Source of the DNA: Sphagnum magellanicum
Taxonomy: Eukaryota; Streptophyta; Sphagnopsida; Sphagnales; Sphagnaceae
Direction: 5' to 3'
Assembly: GCA_021904315.1 (NCBI GenBank)
Contig: CM038923.1
Span: 16,808,038-16,872,037 of the forward strand
DNA length: 64,000 bases
Position 1 is the first letter of the stretch. Each line of letters begins with the position of its first letter. The notes beneath the pieces are model-generated. The model made no database searches and had not been told where the DNA came from. It worked only from the letters and a program-made list of their open reading frames with translations. The position numbers were made by a program, and so were the translations under genes. Shown in pieces: positions 48,531 through 61,294 of this stretch.

Positions 48531-50196
48531 TTCTGGAAGGATGGCCGCTGGGTTTAGGTTCACCCACCTTGTGTAAAACTTGAGATATGGCATAATGAAG
48601 TATCAAGCCAATGGTGACAGGGATGAGGATTCATGATCACCTTGCAAATGGTTGGAACTTGTGAGTTCAATTCTGTAGCCATGTGGCAAAATACATATCA
48701 AATACAACAGCGATTATAACTGCAATTTTTAAAACATTTATAATTGCAGCCATACAACAATCGACACAACCCTGCTCCCCAAAAGGTCGACATGTATAAG
48801 CAACCTTGGTTGAAAAAATGGGCAACTTGCATTGCATCTTTATTAAGTTAAGAAAGTCTCGACCTTTCGAAATGATGCTTCATTCTTAAAGCGGAAGAGA
48901 CCATTGTATAGCAGGTACCAGCTTTTGGTGAGTGTGAATTGTGTCTCTATTATCCTTTTTAGCAACTTTTTAAGTCTATCGATGTGTGTGAAACTATAAC
49001 CTCTCAATCTTAATCACAATCAAGAACTAAATCCTAATTTTTTCCTTTCAAAAATAATTTGAAAATCAAAACTAAGCAAGTGTTTTAATCATGTCTTATT
49101 AACTCTCTATCATTCACCTAGTAATAATAAGCCCAAAACACTAGAAGGAATCGAGTTCATACTTCCCTACCCATGCACCCACCCACCTACTTACGAATGT
49201 TTGCGTGCTATAGTGTACACACTTTGTTTGAAAATTGAAATTACATATAGTATCAAAAGTAATAACACATAAGATTTCATTCACTTTGAATTATTTTAAA
49301 GATTGCATATAAATGATTTGGGCCTAAAAATTAAAAGAAATCACAAGAATTATGAATATGAAATTGATTCATGATTGTGCATTTGTGTAAATGTACACCA
49401 ATAATTTAATAATTAAAAAAAAACCTTATTTGACAACAATTTTTCAAAAATTCAAAACTTCATCTTACTTTTGTGAAATGATTAAAAATTACACTTAGCC
49501 GATGTAAATCTTCAATTAAAGAACATTTTTCAACTTAAAAAAATCATAATCATCAACATTATCATACCATAATGTACTAATGAATAATTAAAAATCATCT
49601 GATCTAAATTCCATGACCTTAAAGAAATTGAAAACTTTGATGGGAAAGATTATTCTTTATGGTTTCATTTATGCATATGTAAAATTTCATGGAAAAAATA
49701 TCATTAAATGTAGTATTTCTTAATCCTTTTATTGGAATTATGGAAATGTGACAGGGCTTTACAAATCAAAATACTACTTTGTTGGACTATTATATCATTT
49801 ATATGTGCATTGATTTCACAACATAATGCTCGATTGGAACATAAACCATCATCTATTACAAAATTTTAGTGAAAATTATTTTCAATTTTCCACCATGATG
49901 CATGAAACTTGGATATGTATTGAAAATTATCAAATTATGACAAGTTTTTGTGTACATTATAGCATGCATTCACCCTTACCTACCTACTTCCCTACCCACC
50001 CACCCATTCAACCTCAATCACATCCGAGAATACATCATTAAGGTGAACACATACCCATGATTAAATAAAAATTACCAAATCTTTATGCAAGTGCCAACTA
50101 CTCTTTTTATGTTTTTAAACAATGTTTTATAATTTGATGAAATCATCCCTAATCGTGGGCTCCCCTGCATTAACCCATGCCCACCAAAATGCCCTG
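48531..50196. other. AT-rich intergenic DNA, no gene
   Basis: No gene or recognisable element. Two patches of CCTACCYACCCACC simple repeat occur near 49165-49200 and 49975-50010. Confidence 0.5.
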
Positions 50197-51016
50197 TGTC
50201 ACAACCCTACTTTGAAGGAAGTGTGAGAATGAAACTCACACTCCCGAAATTGGGACTTGAGAGTCCTCCGGGACTCCCAAAATTTCAAAGTTCAATTGCA
50301 GGGGTCAAAACACCTCGCATTGGGGTGTTCTTTATATCATTGGAAAACTATTGAAGTTTAAATGTCGAAAATGGCCTTGCATTGGTCATTTGGACATATG
50401 TAGCACAAGTTATGACATAAAGAAAGGCCGGGAGTCAAATTGGCAGTTTGACTCCCGACCACTAAAAATCGGGAATCCACCCAACCCTGGTGCGTGCAGG
50501 TGGAGTGCGACACACCATCGAAAAGCTCTCAAGGAGAGCTACAACTTTGCTTCAGACCTCATCCCAATTGGAGGTTTGAGCAAAGACTTATGATCGCTCA
50601 AAGTCCCAGGAGTCCAAATCGGGACAATTTTGGGACTCCTCTTTAGAAGTCCCGGGACAAAAAGTCATTCAGATGTGGGTGCCGTGGAAAGGCACAAAGT
50701 ATACTATATGGGGGAAGGTGGTGGCTTCCCCCAAGTCCGGGCCGTGGTGAGTCAAGTGAGTCCAGAGTTGCCCGTGGCTTGTCCTAGCACCAAGGGTGTT
50801 CCAAAATGTGAATTATCCGACTTGTTGGTTGGTTTGATGTAGGTTCGAGTAAGTGAATAGCTTATCACTTTTTCCTAGTCCCATCCCGGAGCTTCAACAT
50901 GCCCCTTTACCCTTTTTAGTTTTAAAAGCTGGGAGCGTGCCTTAAGTCCCCACAATTCCGCAACTCAAATACTTAGGCCCAACTTGGGGGCTAACTAAGG
51001 ACTTGGGAGCGCATCA
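50197..51016 (+). mobile_element. Solo LTR, relative of 7589-8564
   Basis: An 820-bp fossil LTR starting TGTCACAACCCTAC and ending GCATCA. It is related along its length to the LTR at 7589-8564 but in opposite orientation (shared GGGAAGGTGGTGGCTTCCCC and CAAGTCCGGGCCGTGGTGAG blocks). Flanks CCCTG (50192-50196) and CCTTG (51017-51021) fit an aged 5-bp target duplication. No internal region adjoins it. Confidence 0.8.
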
Positions 51017-51141
51017 CCTTGTGCTTGTCATAAATTTATTTCACCACATGTGTGCCCCAACCCCAATTAAATCCATATATGATCCTTTAATTTTGTAACA
51101 TATATGAAACATACAAAAACATCCACACAATGGATTTAAGG

Positions 51142-51648
51142 TTACATGCACCATGGGTGAGATCTCCATTGCTTCGATAATGGTAGAAGGTGATTTTTGC
51201 AACTTTGGGCCATGGGGACAACCTCTTGATTGAAAAATGTGCCAAACAATTGTGTTCTATTAAACCTTGTGTCAATGGTGTCTCCAAGATGGTCTTCTAG
51301 CCCATATCCACATTGAAACCTATAAGACATACATCCAATTAAATAAAATGGCACAAAGGCATGTGGGATACCATGCAAAAATGTCAAATAAGTTGTTGCA
51401 TTATACCAAGTATCAAGGTCATTTTTTATTGTTGGCATCTTTTTGCAAGGACAAGTTCTTGTGTTTGTTTTATTCAAATAGGGTTTGCACATCCCCCCAT
51501 TCACCTTCCAAAAATTCCAATGTACACAAACATGGGGGATATATGCAATCTCAATTGCCACCTTGTTTTGGCCTCCATGCTTATAATCTATTTTTCCACA
51601 CCAAGGGTTTAGGATCTTGATGGATTGAAACAATGGAATTTGCCCCAT
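51142..51648 (-). other. Open 168-codon frame of unknown origin
   Basis: One of the longest uninterrupted frames in this gene-poor part. The protein has clusters of Cys and His (e.g. TRTCPCKKM) and looks amino-acid-like rather than random (e.g. YNATTYLTFLHGIPHAFVPF, then GDTIDTRFNRTQLFGTFFNQ). No signal peptide, domain or neighbour context was recognised. It is probably a remnant of a repeat-encoded protein. Confidence 0.3.
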
Positions 51649-54117
51649 GTTTTGAACTACATAGGAAGTGGTCCTATAATAATAGATGCCCCCTCAAACA
51701 TGGATGTATATTTGGACCAAATTCCAACTATTTATATAAAATGCATCATGGATGTGGGGGATGCAATATTGGCACTTTGATAAAATTTGCTAAAAAAACC
51801 CATGGAATACCTTCACATGTTTACAAACCTTAATATTCCAAACCAATATACAATTAAAACCCTACCATGAATTCATAAATAAGAAATAGTTTTTGAATCC
51901 TAAAAAATCCCCATAATTTTATGGCCATCTAGTTTTTTGGGGGGTGGGGGGATGTTCTTTTATGAAACAAACAACCTTCAAAACATAGTTTCCATTATGA
52001 ACCCCATTCAACAAATGATTCCAAAAGAAAAAAATATCACATGGATAAAAATGTTAAAACCATAAACCCACACTATCTAGTTTTTGGTGGTTAAAAACAT
52101 GTGAGTTAATTGCATCACAACTTAAACCCTATGGGTGGTATTTCATCAACCCAATAAACAAACAATGGTATGCAAATTCCCAATAGGGGAAAAATCATGT
52201 TCAACTAAACCCTATGCCTTAATGTAATAAACAATTTACAAAGTAAAGTTTTGCATAGTAAACAACTAATAAATATAAAAATGCTTGAAAGTTTATTTTT
52301 AAAAAACCCTCAATTTTAAAACTAATTAAATATGGGGGAAAATGAAAAAACATAATGAAAATTTAAAAACTTGAATATTGAAACAAGGAGGAAGTATTAT
52401 TCATACCTTTTATGGATTGGGAGTTATCTTCCCTCTCCTTCAAAAAAAAAGAAATGAATTGAATTTATTCCATATATGTCCTTCAAAATGAAGGAAATTC
52501 CAAAACCTATGTAAATATTTTTATATTATATTTAATTAACATTAAGGTAGGTGTGTGCCCTAAACATTTAATGTCATAAAAAGTTTAGAAACACCTTCCA
52601 AACATCCCTATGTGCAGATTATTGGAAATTTTTTTAAGTGACCCCATTTGTATATTATGCATTAATTGGGTCAAAATGGAGGTGAATTCATAGAAATCTT
52701 GTTGGTAAAAAATTGCCTTTGTGTTGTTCCATTACTGCTTCCATTCCATTCATGCTTCCTTAAACACCTATGCTATTTACACATGGGTGAAAATCCTTTA
52801 AGGTGTACCAGAGGATGAAAAGGGCCTAGTCTTTATTGCAGTTCTTTTTTTACCTTACACTTTGATCTCCATAAAAAATAATGAATCAAAAGTTGTCAAT
52901 TTTTTTTGAAAGACTATATTTTAAACTATTACAATTCTAGATTCCATCATAATCATCCATAAATATGTCTTCACATGGTAAAAAAAGACTAGGTAAAAAA
53001 GATAGAAAATGGTGACATTATGACAAGATTTTGGTACATAGGTTAAAGAATTTGCACCCACATGAAAAACCATGCACTTGGTGAAACTACAACATTTAAA
53101 TTTGTCTCATAATCTTGGGCTAATCTTGACCACTAGACGAGTGGAACTAAAATTTACTACAACCTTCCCAAATGGTTCAAAGCCTTGTCATTTGGGATTA
53201 CCATCTCTTATTTCGAACCTAATCATAGACTTGTTTAGTTCAAGGATTTAACATGCCAAGGACATCACTTTGAACCCCCTTCCTTAAACCTTCATTCATT
53301 GGCACCTATGTAATTCATGAGTCTATTGAACCAGGAATCCAACCTAGCCCAACACTTAGGTTCATAACTCACGCCGTCATGGGGCCCCCCCATGGTGATT
53401 CGGACTTGGGCTTTGATTAGGTAAATCGCCACATTTGAGGGTTTGCTTAAAAGCGCATGTCACTCTCCCCCACTTTAGAGATGTCAACATTCTTGTTGAT
53501 GTTATTTTGGGGTGACCACCTTCGGCACTTCCACCAACTTCTCCTTTTTAATTTAATTGTGGGATTAATTATTTCTCAATTGAAAAAGCCCATTTGTATT
53601 GTGTTTTTGTGTTCTCTATGCATGAGGTATTACTAGGTGTGTCATTTGTTTCCACCTAGTGCATTCACTTGGAGTCTTTTTCAAATCCCTTTTATTTGAC
53701 CATCTCCTTTCGTCTTCAAAGTCCACTTCGAGTTTAGGTTAATAGTTCTGATCACCACACTAGATGAAGGTTACAAATGTGCCGATAGATATTGTTGGTC
53801 TAAGCTCTATGATCCAAATCCCCTTTCCCTCGGCGGGACATAATTTGCAAGTTCATGTATAAGAAGTTTGACTTCTCCACTCAAGGATATACCATTATAT
53901 TCGCACACACCACCACCCTAATGTCACTTGATTGAGCCTTGGAATTTTTTGAAATGAGTTCAATTCCAAGTCCATTTTTGTTGGTTGCCACTCCTTTGCC
54001 TTTCCTAACTACTTCCTCCAACATGACGCTTAGCCTTTTTCGTAACTGACCACATTCATGAAAACCCTTTTAACCTTCACCTAATGAAAGTAATTAGTTT
54101 TTTTATTTTTTGGGTGT
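51649..54117. other. AT-rich repeat-derived DNA
   Basis: No host gene. At about 53460-53500 the minus strand has a purine-rich stretch (CTAAAGTGGGGGAGAGTGAC) resembling the one at about 54120-54140. Both look like polypurine tracts at the end of Ty3/gypsy elements, so a second element's terminal region may lie here. A CCCCCCC run sits near 53385. Confidence 0.45.
52783..53070 (+). repeat. Repeat T, copy 1
   Basis: Aligns in opposite orientation with about 60090-60363. Shared (as read here): GGTGAAAATCCTTTAA, AATGAATCAAAAGTTGTCAA, TTCCATCATAATCATCCATAAAT and GACAAGATTTTGGTAC. Similarity continues into the part of 60090-60115 that is gypsy integrase sequence, so this is probably a fragment of the same gypsy lineage. 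Confidence 0.7.
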
Positions 54118-55139
54118 TCTCCCCCGCTTTAAAGGTTGATGTCCTCATCAACACTTAAGCCATTTGAAGGTGGGTCCCTTTTTTTTCTTTTGGGTTCTTT
54201 TCACTCTAAATTCGTGACCCCTTTTTTGTTTGAACTTGTTTACCATTTTTGGTAAGTGGTCGAGATTAATAGGCTTCATCCACATTGCCTCCTTATGATG
54301 GAAACCTTTATATTTCACTAAGCACTTTTTCATTTTGAAGTGTGTTTTTGGCTCACACAAAATATGCCCTCAATTTTGGCAGCAAGCCTATCTTTAATGG
54401 CATCAACTTTTGATTGCATTTTTTACTTTTGGTTTGGCCTTTGTCCATCACAAAAAAACAGTTTAAGTTTCAAAACATGAAAAGTTGGATGTGCCAAAAA
54501 ATTAGTTAACAACTTTAAGGTGTACACATTGGGATGTGGTTTAAGCAAAATTTCATAATGCTTTGCTTACTTAGCGATGAAACATTGGACTAGTCCATCG
54601 AGCATCTTAAAATCCCAAATATTTAACCAACCATGTTGCCCAACCTTAAACTTTACATGCCTTTATGTTTTGTTGGCATGTTTATCATATCATTTTTGAG
54701 CTTAGTAATAGCTTCTTAGCTCAAACATATTTCTCTTCTTGCCCCTTGACCATCTCCATAGCTTCCTTGGAATGGTTTCTTCATCCCATGAGAGTGGCTA
54801 AGTCCATTGGTTTCTTGGCTTTTTTTCCCGATGTTAATTCGAACAAAAATAACTTAATTGCCGAATGCATTGTGGAGTTATAACAAAACTCCACCAAGCT
54901 TAAATGTTCACCCAAAACTTTTTTATCAGCATTCACATAATTCTTGAGGTATTGATTTAACACCGCATTGACCTTTTTTGTTTGGCCATCAATTTGTGGG
55001 TGGAATGTTGTACTAAATGATAATTTTGTCCCCATTTTCCAAAACAAATGTTTCCTAAAGCCCATCATAAACTTGGTGTCCCTATCACTCATGATAAATT
55101 GTGGCATCTCAGGACACAACACCTCTTGGGTTTTTCGAC

Positions 55140-56880
55140 TAGTTAATAAAACAACTATTGTCTTTTTTTATTACAATTGTAACTATAAGTTCATGTTGAT
55201 GATTACATAGTTGCAATCGATATCATGATTTGAAGGTTTTTAAAAATATATTAAAATTTCAAAAGTGTATTTTAATGTATTTTTAATCATCCAAAATTAG
55301 GTAATAACAAAATTCCATTCATTCTTGCAACTTTTGGTGAATAATAACAACTTATGGTTATGTGATGATGACATGGCATGCCATTTGGCAACAAAATGTC
55401 ACAAATTTTCATGACAATCCATGTTTTTTTTGTGACATCATAAATTTTTGTGTGTTTTGAATTTATGGCACCAATATTTGTCACGGCATGCCATATTTTT
55501 TTGTGCGCCATGAAGTTTTTGAAGCATGAATTCATATGCATGTTTTTATGTGTATTAAACAATCTATTGTTAATTGTAATTATAATATTAATAGTCATTT
55601 TGAAAAAGGTGACACATAACTCCTTGGTTTTTTAACGACTTAACACACTAACTTAGTTTAACATAGCTATTAAATTAACCTATGTATGTAGGCTATTTAG
55701 TAAAAACTTACTTTGTAATATAGGCTACCTTGTAAATTACTTAATTGGACATAATAAATTTACTACATTTAGCATGTTTAAACATACCTAACATAGGTTA
55801 CCCTACTAAGAGGCTAACCTAGGTACATGCTTGCCTAGGATCCTAGCTTTAGGTTTTTTGCTAAGTCAATTTAAGTAGTCTCATTAAAAGGTATTTTATG
55901 AAGTTTGTAACCACTTTAAGTTTGTGTGCAACTAAATGCAACTATGATGTGACTAGATGTGACATAATTATCCAAAAAAACCTAGGAATGCCTAGTTTAG
56001 TAAATAGTATAAGTTGACAAACTAGTTCATTTAAAATCAAGTTAAGGAGGTATGGTTTAGGTTAAGTTGGTAGGTAGTAGGTAGGTTGATTTAGGTCAAC
56101 CTAAGGTGGCCAGAATTAATTCAAGGCTAAAAATTTTGAACTTTATAACTTTGTGTTAAATATAATTGGTATAAAAAAATGTGATAGTACAATCGATGAG
56201 GACTTGAACCCTAAAATGAAGGTGATCGAGGGGTTCAAGTCCTCACTTTTGTAACCTATGATACCTAGGCCACTTGGTTTAGGTTAGGTAGTTTAGTCTA
56301 GGGTTCTTGGGCTAGGAGTTTGACATTCATTTTTTAATCTAGGCCACTTAGCCTAGGTTGCTCAATGTAGGTAGTTATTTTAGCTAGATTAAGCTAAGTT
56401 GACTTTTGGCTAAGTTAGGTTGTCTAGTCTAGCTAGGTTAAGTTATGTTGACTTTTGGTTATGCTAGCTACATGGGCTGAACTAAATTGATTTTTGATCG
56501 TGTGTAATGACTTATAATGTGTTTATAGATTTTTGACACATGTCATCCATCCATCAAAGCATCTTTTGTAACATTTAGTCAAATAAAATGATTAAGTTGA
56601 GATGGCATCCATTTTACATGTCATATTAAAGTCATCAATGACATGAAATTTCAATATTAAGCTAAAATAAAAAAATCCTAGTTGATAAGATGATTGGGCT
56701 TTGCAACTAAATGTCCTTTGCGATTAAATGGGTGAAACGAAATGGGTTTAACAACTCATGAATGACCAGTTGCATATGTCCTTCTTAATTAGGATGTTGT
56801 TACAAAACCTTGTTGCAAAACTTAAGATGTGTTGTTATGTGATGTGATGCACATATTGAAAAACAACTTTGCCAAGTTGA
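55140..56880. repeat. CTAGGTT-rich block inside the gypsy integrase region
   Basis: About 1.7 kb interrupts the gypsy fossil between the two parts of its integrase core. It lacks any gypsy similarity that I can see. It is dominated by words such as CTAGGTTA, GTTAGGTAG and CCTAGG (55640-56480), like a degraded short-period satellite, and contains the SINE-like head at 56183-56247. Confidence 0.6.
56183..56247 (+). mobile_element. tRNA-related SINE head with 15-bp inverted repeat
   Basis: A box TAGTACAATCG (fits TRGYNNANNNG) and B box GGGTTCAAGTCC lie about 36 bp apart. In addition 56197-56211 (TGAGGACTTGAACCC) is the perfect inverse of 56231-56245, so the B-box region forms a 15-bp hairpin. 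Order and spacing agree with 40735-40806 on the other strand. No tail or target duplication identified. Confidence 0.5.
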
Positions 56881-58724
56881 AAGTTGTCATGATTGTTTTA
56901 GTTGAAGCCATTTTTGCCAATTTGGATAATCAATGAAATACCACAAGGATGGCATCCATTTCATTCCATTTGGGTAGTTGGGTCATTGAAGTCCATGGAA
57001 ATACTTTCCCATGGCTCATTTAAGATCAATAGATGTTTATACAACCCATATTCTTTTTGTATATGGGCTTCGTGTTTTAGCACTTGACATGAATGTGCAT
57101 GAAATGTTTTACATCCTGTTTATTTCGAGTCAATAGAACCTTTTTCCTATGGCCATTCTCATGATTCATTTGTCACGTTGCCCTACCATGGGCATGTCAT
57201 GTTCTTCTTACACGATCTTAGTGCACAACTTCCTTATTGGGGCATAGATTCAAGATTGTTTCCATTGAGCATTCCTCCCTTTAAGGTGATGCCTTTCACC
57301 TTCCTTCATTCACTTTACTATTTAAAATGGTGTGAAGTAAGTGAGTCTTGCATGTTGGCTTCTTTTATCCTCCTCTCTAAGCTGCTTTCCCCCTTGATAG
57401 ATGGCCCTTAGTGCTTGAGTCTTGGTTGAGGATTTTTTCTCTTGAAATTCCTTCTTACTATTCATTACATTAAGGACCACATTATCCCAACTTAATTTGT
57501 GGATCAACTCCACATCCAACAATGCCAAGGTATCGTGCCATCTCAACTATTTCATTGAAGCCCTTAGTTGGGTTTCAAAATATTTCAAGGAGATGTTGTC
57601 CATAAAGACCTTGGTTTTATGTGTCCCCAAGTAGCATTGCCACATTTTTAGGCAACACAAGACAAAGTACAATTCTTTTTCATGAATTAGCCATTGTAAT
57701 TGTGCTCCATGGAACTTCTTACTCTCAAAATTAATTGGGTGTCCATCTTGCATGAGCACCCCACCGATAGTGAAGTCAGTTGCATTTTTGTGAACTTTGA
57801 ATAATTTTATGAAGTCTAGGAACTTCAACATAGGGGTAGACAAAAAAAAATTTCCAAGTTTTCAAATGTTTTTTTGTCCTTTTTCCTTCCATTCAAAGGA
57901 CATATCTTTTTTAAAGGGATTTGAAAATGGTTTCACCAACTACGAGAAGCCTTTAGTAAACTTCCAATAAAAGTTAGTCAAGCTTAAAAAGGATCATATT
58001 CCTTTGATTGTGATTTGCCTTTTCTAGTTTTTTATGGCTTGCAACTTCTTAGGGTTAAGCCTCACCCCTTCCTATGACAAAATATGCCTTAGGAAGCCCA
58101 TTTCCTCTTAGGCAAATTCATTTTTCACCCTGTTGGCAAAGAGTTTGCTTTCATGGAACTTGTTCAAAACATATTCCAAGTGTTCCACATGTTCTTCTAC
58201 TATCCTGGAATACACAAAGATATCATCAATGTAGATGATCATGAACTTGTCCAATTTTTCATGGAAAATGGAATTCATAAGGGTTGTGAACATCGATGGG
58301 GCATTACATAACCCAAATGGCATCATTTGGAACTCATACAAGCCATACTTGGTTCTCATTACTATGTTTTCCACATCTTCATCTATGATGTGAATTTGAT
58401 AATACTTTGACTTGAGATCAATTCAGCTAAAATATTCTGCCTTGTTGAGTTGGTGTAATAGATCATTAATGTGAGGCAAAAAATAGTTATTCTTTATAGT
58501 TATTTTATTAAAGGCATGATAGTAAATACACATCCTCAACTTGCCAATTTTTTTATCCACAAACAAGATAGGTGCCCCATAGGGCGACTTGTTTTGCCAA
58601 ATATACCCCCGATCAAGGAGGTTGTTTAATTTTTTTTTTAGCTTTAGTTCTTTTTGGTTTAACCTATAGGGTGCTTTTGATGGCGGAACCATTCCAGGGA
58701 CCAATTCTATTTTAGGTATGCACT

Positions 58725-60775
58725 TGCACCAATGGATGATGAGGCATCAAAACATGCATTTGAATTAGTTTTTCAAGCTACCCCAATCCTTCGAACTCCA
58801 AATTGGAACGAACATTTTTAATATATTGTGATGCATTTGAAGAGACAATGGGGAGCACATTATTTCAATTGGATGAAAATGGGCATGACCATCCTATTCA
58901 TTTTGCTAGTAAACAACTAACTTTAGTATAGAAAAATTATACTATGACTAAACAAGGTCTTACAATTGTTTTTAAAAAAAAGAAAATTCACCATTATTTG
59001 TTGGGTTACAAGGTCAAAATTGTGATAAACCACAAGGCCTTAACCTATTTGGTCAACAAGTCTAACCCAAGTGGTTGATTTGCTTAATGGCTATTGTTAA
59101 TGGAAAATTTTGACCTTGAAATTGTCCATTGCCTAGGAAGATGACATGGCAATGTTGATGGCCTTACAAGGGTATATGAAAGGGTGGGTGAGGTTTCAGA
59201 GGATGATGACTTCCAAATGTAAAAATAATGACCATTAATGCAGAAGAAGTGTCTAAAAAATATCAAGAAATCATCCAATACTTGGATGGCATGAAGTTTT
59301 TAGTTGGAGCCACAAAAGCAATGCAAACACGGATTGCGAACAAGAGTTGAAATTATTCGATAATAGGGGACTAGCTTTACTTCCAAGGAAAGGATGGTGT
59401 TTTGCGACAAGCCATTGGAAAAGGTGAAACCTCACATCTTTTGTACAAATTTCATGATGTGTTTTGTGGAGCCCACTTTGTGGAACGAATCATAGCAGAA
59501 AAGATTTTATAGGCAAGTTACTATTAGCTCACCCTCTTCAAGGATGCCCATGATTATTACAAAAGTTGTGACGTATGTCAAACTTATCCACAAAGGTTTA
59601 CTATGAGTGGCCCTTTGCACCTTGTACCACATTTGGGACCTTTGGGGAGTTGATTTAATGGAACCATTATCAATGATTAGGAGAGGGCATCAATTCATTA
59701 TGGTTACCACATATTATTTCATAAAGTTTGCATAAATACATGCTTTGAAATCCTTGATGAAACTATGAATAACACAATTTTTGTATGAATGAATCTTTTC
59801 CCTAATTTGGGACACCATTCAAAATTGTTTTTGATAATGGTCTTTAGTTTTTGAATGAGGTTGTGGAAAACGTGTTAGCATGCTTTGAAGTGAAATATAA
59901 GTTTACCATTATGTATAAGTCTAGCACCGATGGTTTGATAAAAAGAACCAGTAGAACATTTTGTTCCATGTTAACAAAAGAGGTTACGGTTCATGTAAAC
60001 ATTTGTGATTGGGATTTCAAGATCCACCATGTTGTGTGGGTTTACAACACCACATACAAAACTACCATGGAGTATTCATTTTTTTATTTAACCTATGGGT
60101 GTAAATTTTTTAAGGTGTACCAAAATCTTGTCATAACATCATCCTTTTCCTGTTTTTTTACTTAGTCCTTTTTCACCATGTAAAAACACATTTATGGATT
60201 ATTATGATGGAATTTAAAATTGTAATAGTGCTTTTAATTTTTTTGACAACCTTTGATTCATTATTTTTATGGGGATCAAAATATATAGTAATAAAATATT
60301 AGTAATGATTAGGCCTTTTTTTGTCTTGTGTGGAACATTTTAAAGGATTTTCACCTTTATGGGATGGATGTTCTTTTTTACATTGAACTCAAAGTAATGA
60401 CCTTACACATTGTCACAATGATGAGACTTCCTTTGAATGAATCCTAGTGCCATTGATTGTTGTAACTTAATGAGTTAGATGAATTCCAATTAAGAACTTA
60501 CCAATCCATTAAAGTCATGTAGGTTCAACAAAAGAATTTTTTTGATAAGAATGTGAAAAAAAAGGAGTTCAAATAAGGTGACCTTGTTATGATGTTTGAC
60601 ATTTGACATCATTGTAGGGTTTATAAGAAATATTTACCCAAGTGGTTTGGACCCTTTGTCATCAAGAAGATGTTTACAAATAATGAATATTATGAGCTTG
60701 AAAATGTTAATGGTTCACCATATTTAGATTGTGTTAATCATGACAAGTTAAAAAAAAATTTAAATATGTGATTCC
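58725..60775 (+). mobile_element. Ty3/gypsy retrotransposon fossil, opposite strand
   Basis: Plus-strand pol remnants: the end of reverse transcriptase and RNase H (about 58730-59080; e.g. DDEASKHAFELVFQATPILR), integrase zinc-binding region (about 59540-59600; CDVCQTYP), integrase core (59640-60090), and the integrase C-terminal end (60440-60775; KWFGPFVIKKMF). It starts within about 20 bp of the N-terminal end of the minus-strand gypsy fossil. The 5' half of the element is absent and it is broken in many places; old. Confidence 0.85.
60090..60363 (-). repeat. Repeat T, copy 2
   Basis: Inverse counterpart of 52783-53070. It lies between the integrase core and the integrase C-terminal region of the plus-strand gypsy fossil, where members of the family normally have much less sequence, so about 230 bp is probably a secondary insertion. 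Confidence 0.65.
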
Positions 60776-61236
60776 AAGGACGGAATCCATAATGAGTTTG
60801 AGAGTGATGTCTTTTGATGTAATTATTTATGTAATTACTTAAAGGTTAAGTTTGGTAAATTACTTGTTGGTTGGATTTCATAATTTAATTATGGTTTGGT
60901 CACAACTTCAATTAATGTGCATTGATTCACAAATGATAATTCATATGAAAAGTCATGTGAAAAGTTTTTATCACATTAATATGCATGTTGAATCATATAG
61001 GGAGTCATGTGATGTGTAGTATATAATTTTTTTTGATTTAGTTATCTTTTAATTAATATATAAGTGAGTGTTTGTGACCTTTGGAAAACATTTTCAATTG
61101 ATGAGAACAAGTTGTTCTATGAATACAAAGTTTAATGGAATAAAATTGTGAAAGGAATTGAAATTTTAATTTTCAAAAGTTTTGGCATAATTTTGAATGT
61201 GTAAAATCCATGATAAAAACATGATTATTGCATGAC

Positions 61237-61240
<4 letters not shown>
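60776..61240. other. AT-rich flank of the gypsy fossil
   Basis: Possibly the decayed 3' LTR of the plus-strand gypsy element, but no paired copy was found to prove it. Confidence 0.4.

Positions 61241-61290
<50 letters not shown>
61241..61290. repeat. (AT)n microsatellite
   Basis: Fifty bases of uninterrupted AT dinucleotides. Confidence 0.95.

Positions 61291-61294
<4 letters not shown>

Larger units (their letters stand above)
54118..58720 (-). mobile_element. Ty3/gypsy retrotransposon fossil (chromovirus-like)
   Basis: Minus-strand pol remnants in the canonical order: reverse transcriptase (58704-58108; PFGLCNAPSMF and YIDDIFVYSR visible), RNase H (about 57843-57547), integrase zinc-binding and core start (about 57180-56900), integrase core end (55122-54781; DGQTKKVN), and a chromodomain-like end (54360-54148; LVKYKGFHHKEAMW). 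A purine-rich tract follows near 54130. gag and protease were not recognised. The element is old and broken in many places, and a foreign block of about 1.7 kb sits inside the integrase region. Confidence 0.88.

Noticed and set aside
48629-48690. SINE or tRNA remnant with GAGTTCAATTCTG B-box-like word
   Set aside because: No matching A box at the right distance; one short degenerate word is not enough.
56183-56247. A functional tRNA gene
   Set aside because: A and B boxes are present, but the acceptor stem and anticodon arm do not form, and the same pattern recurs elsewhere.
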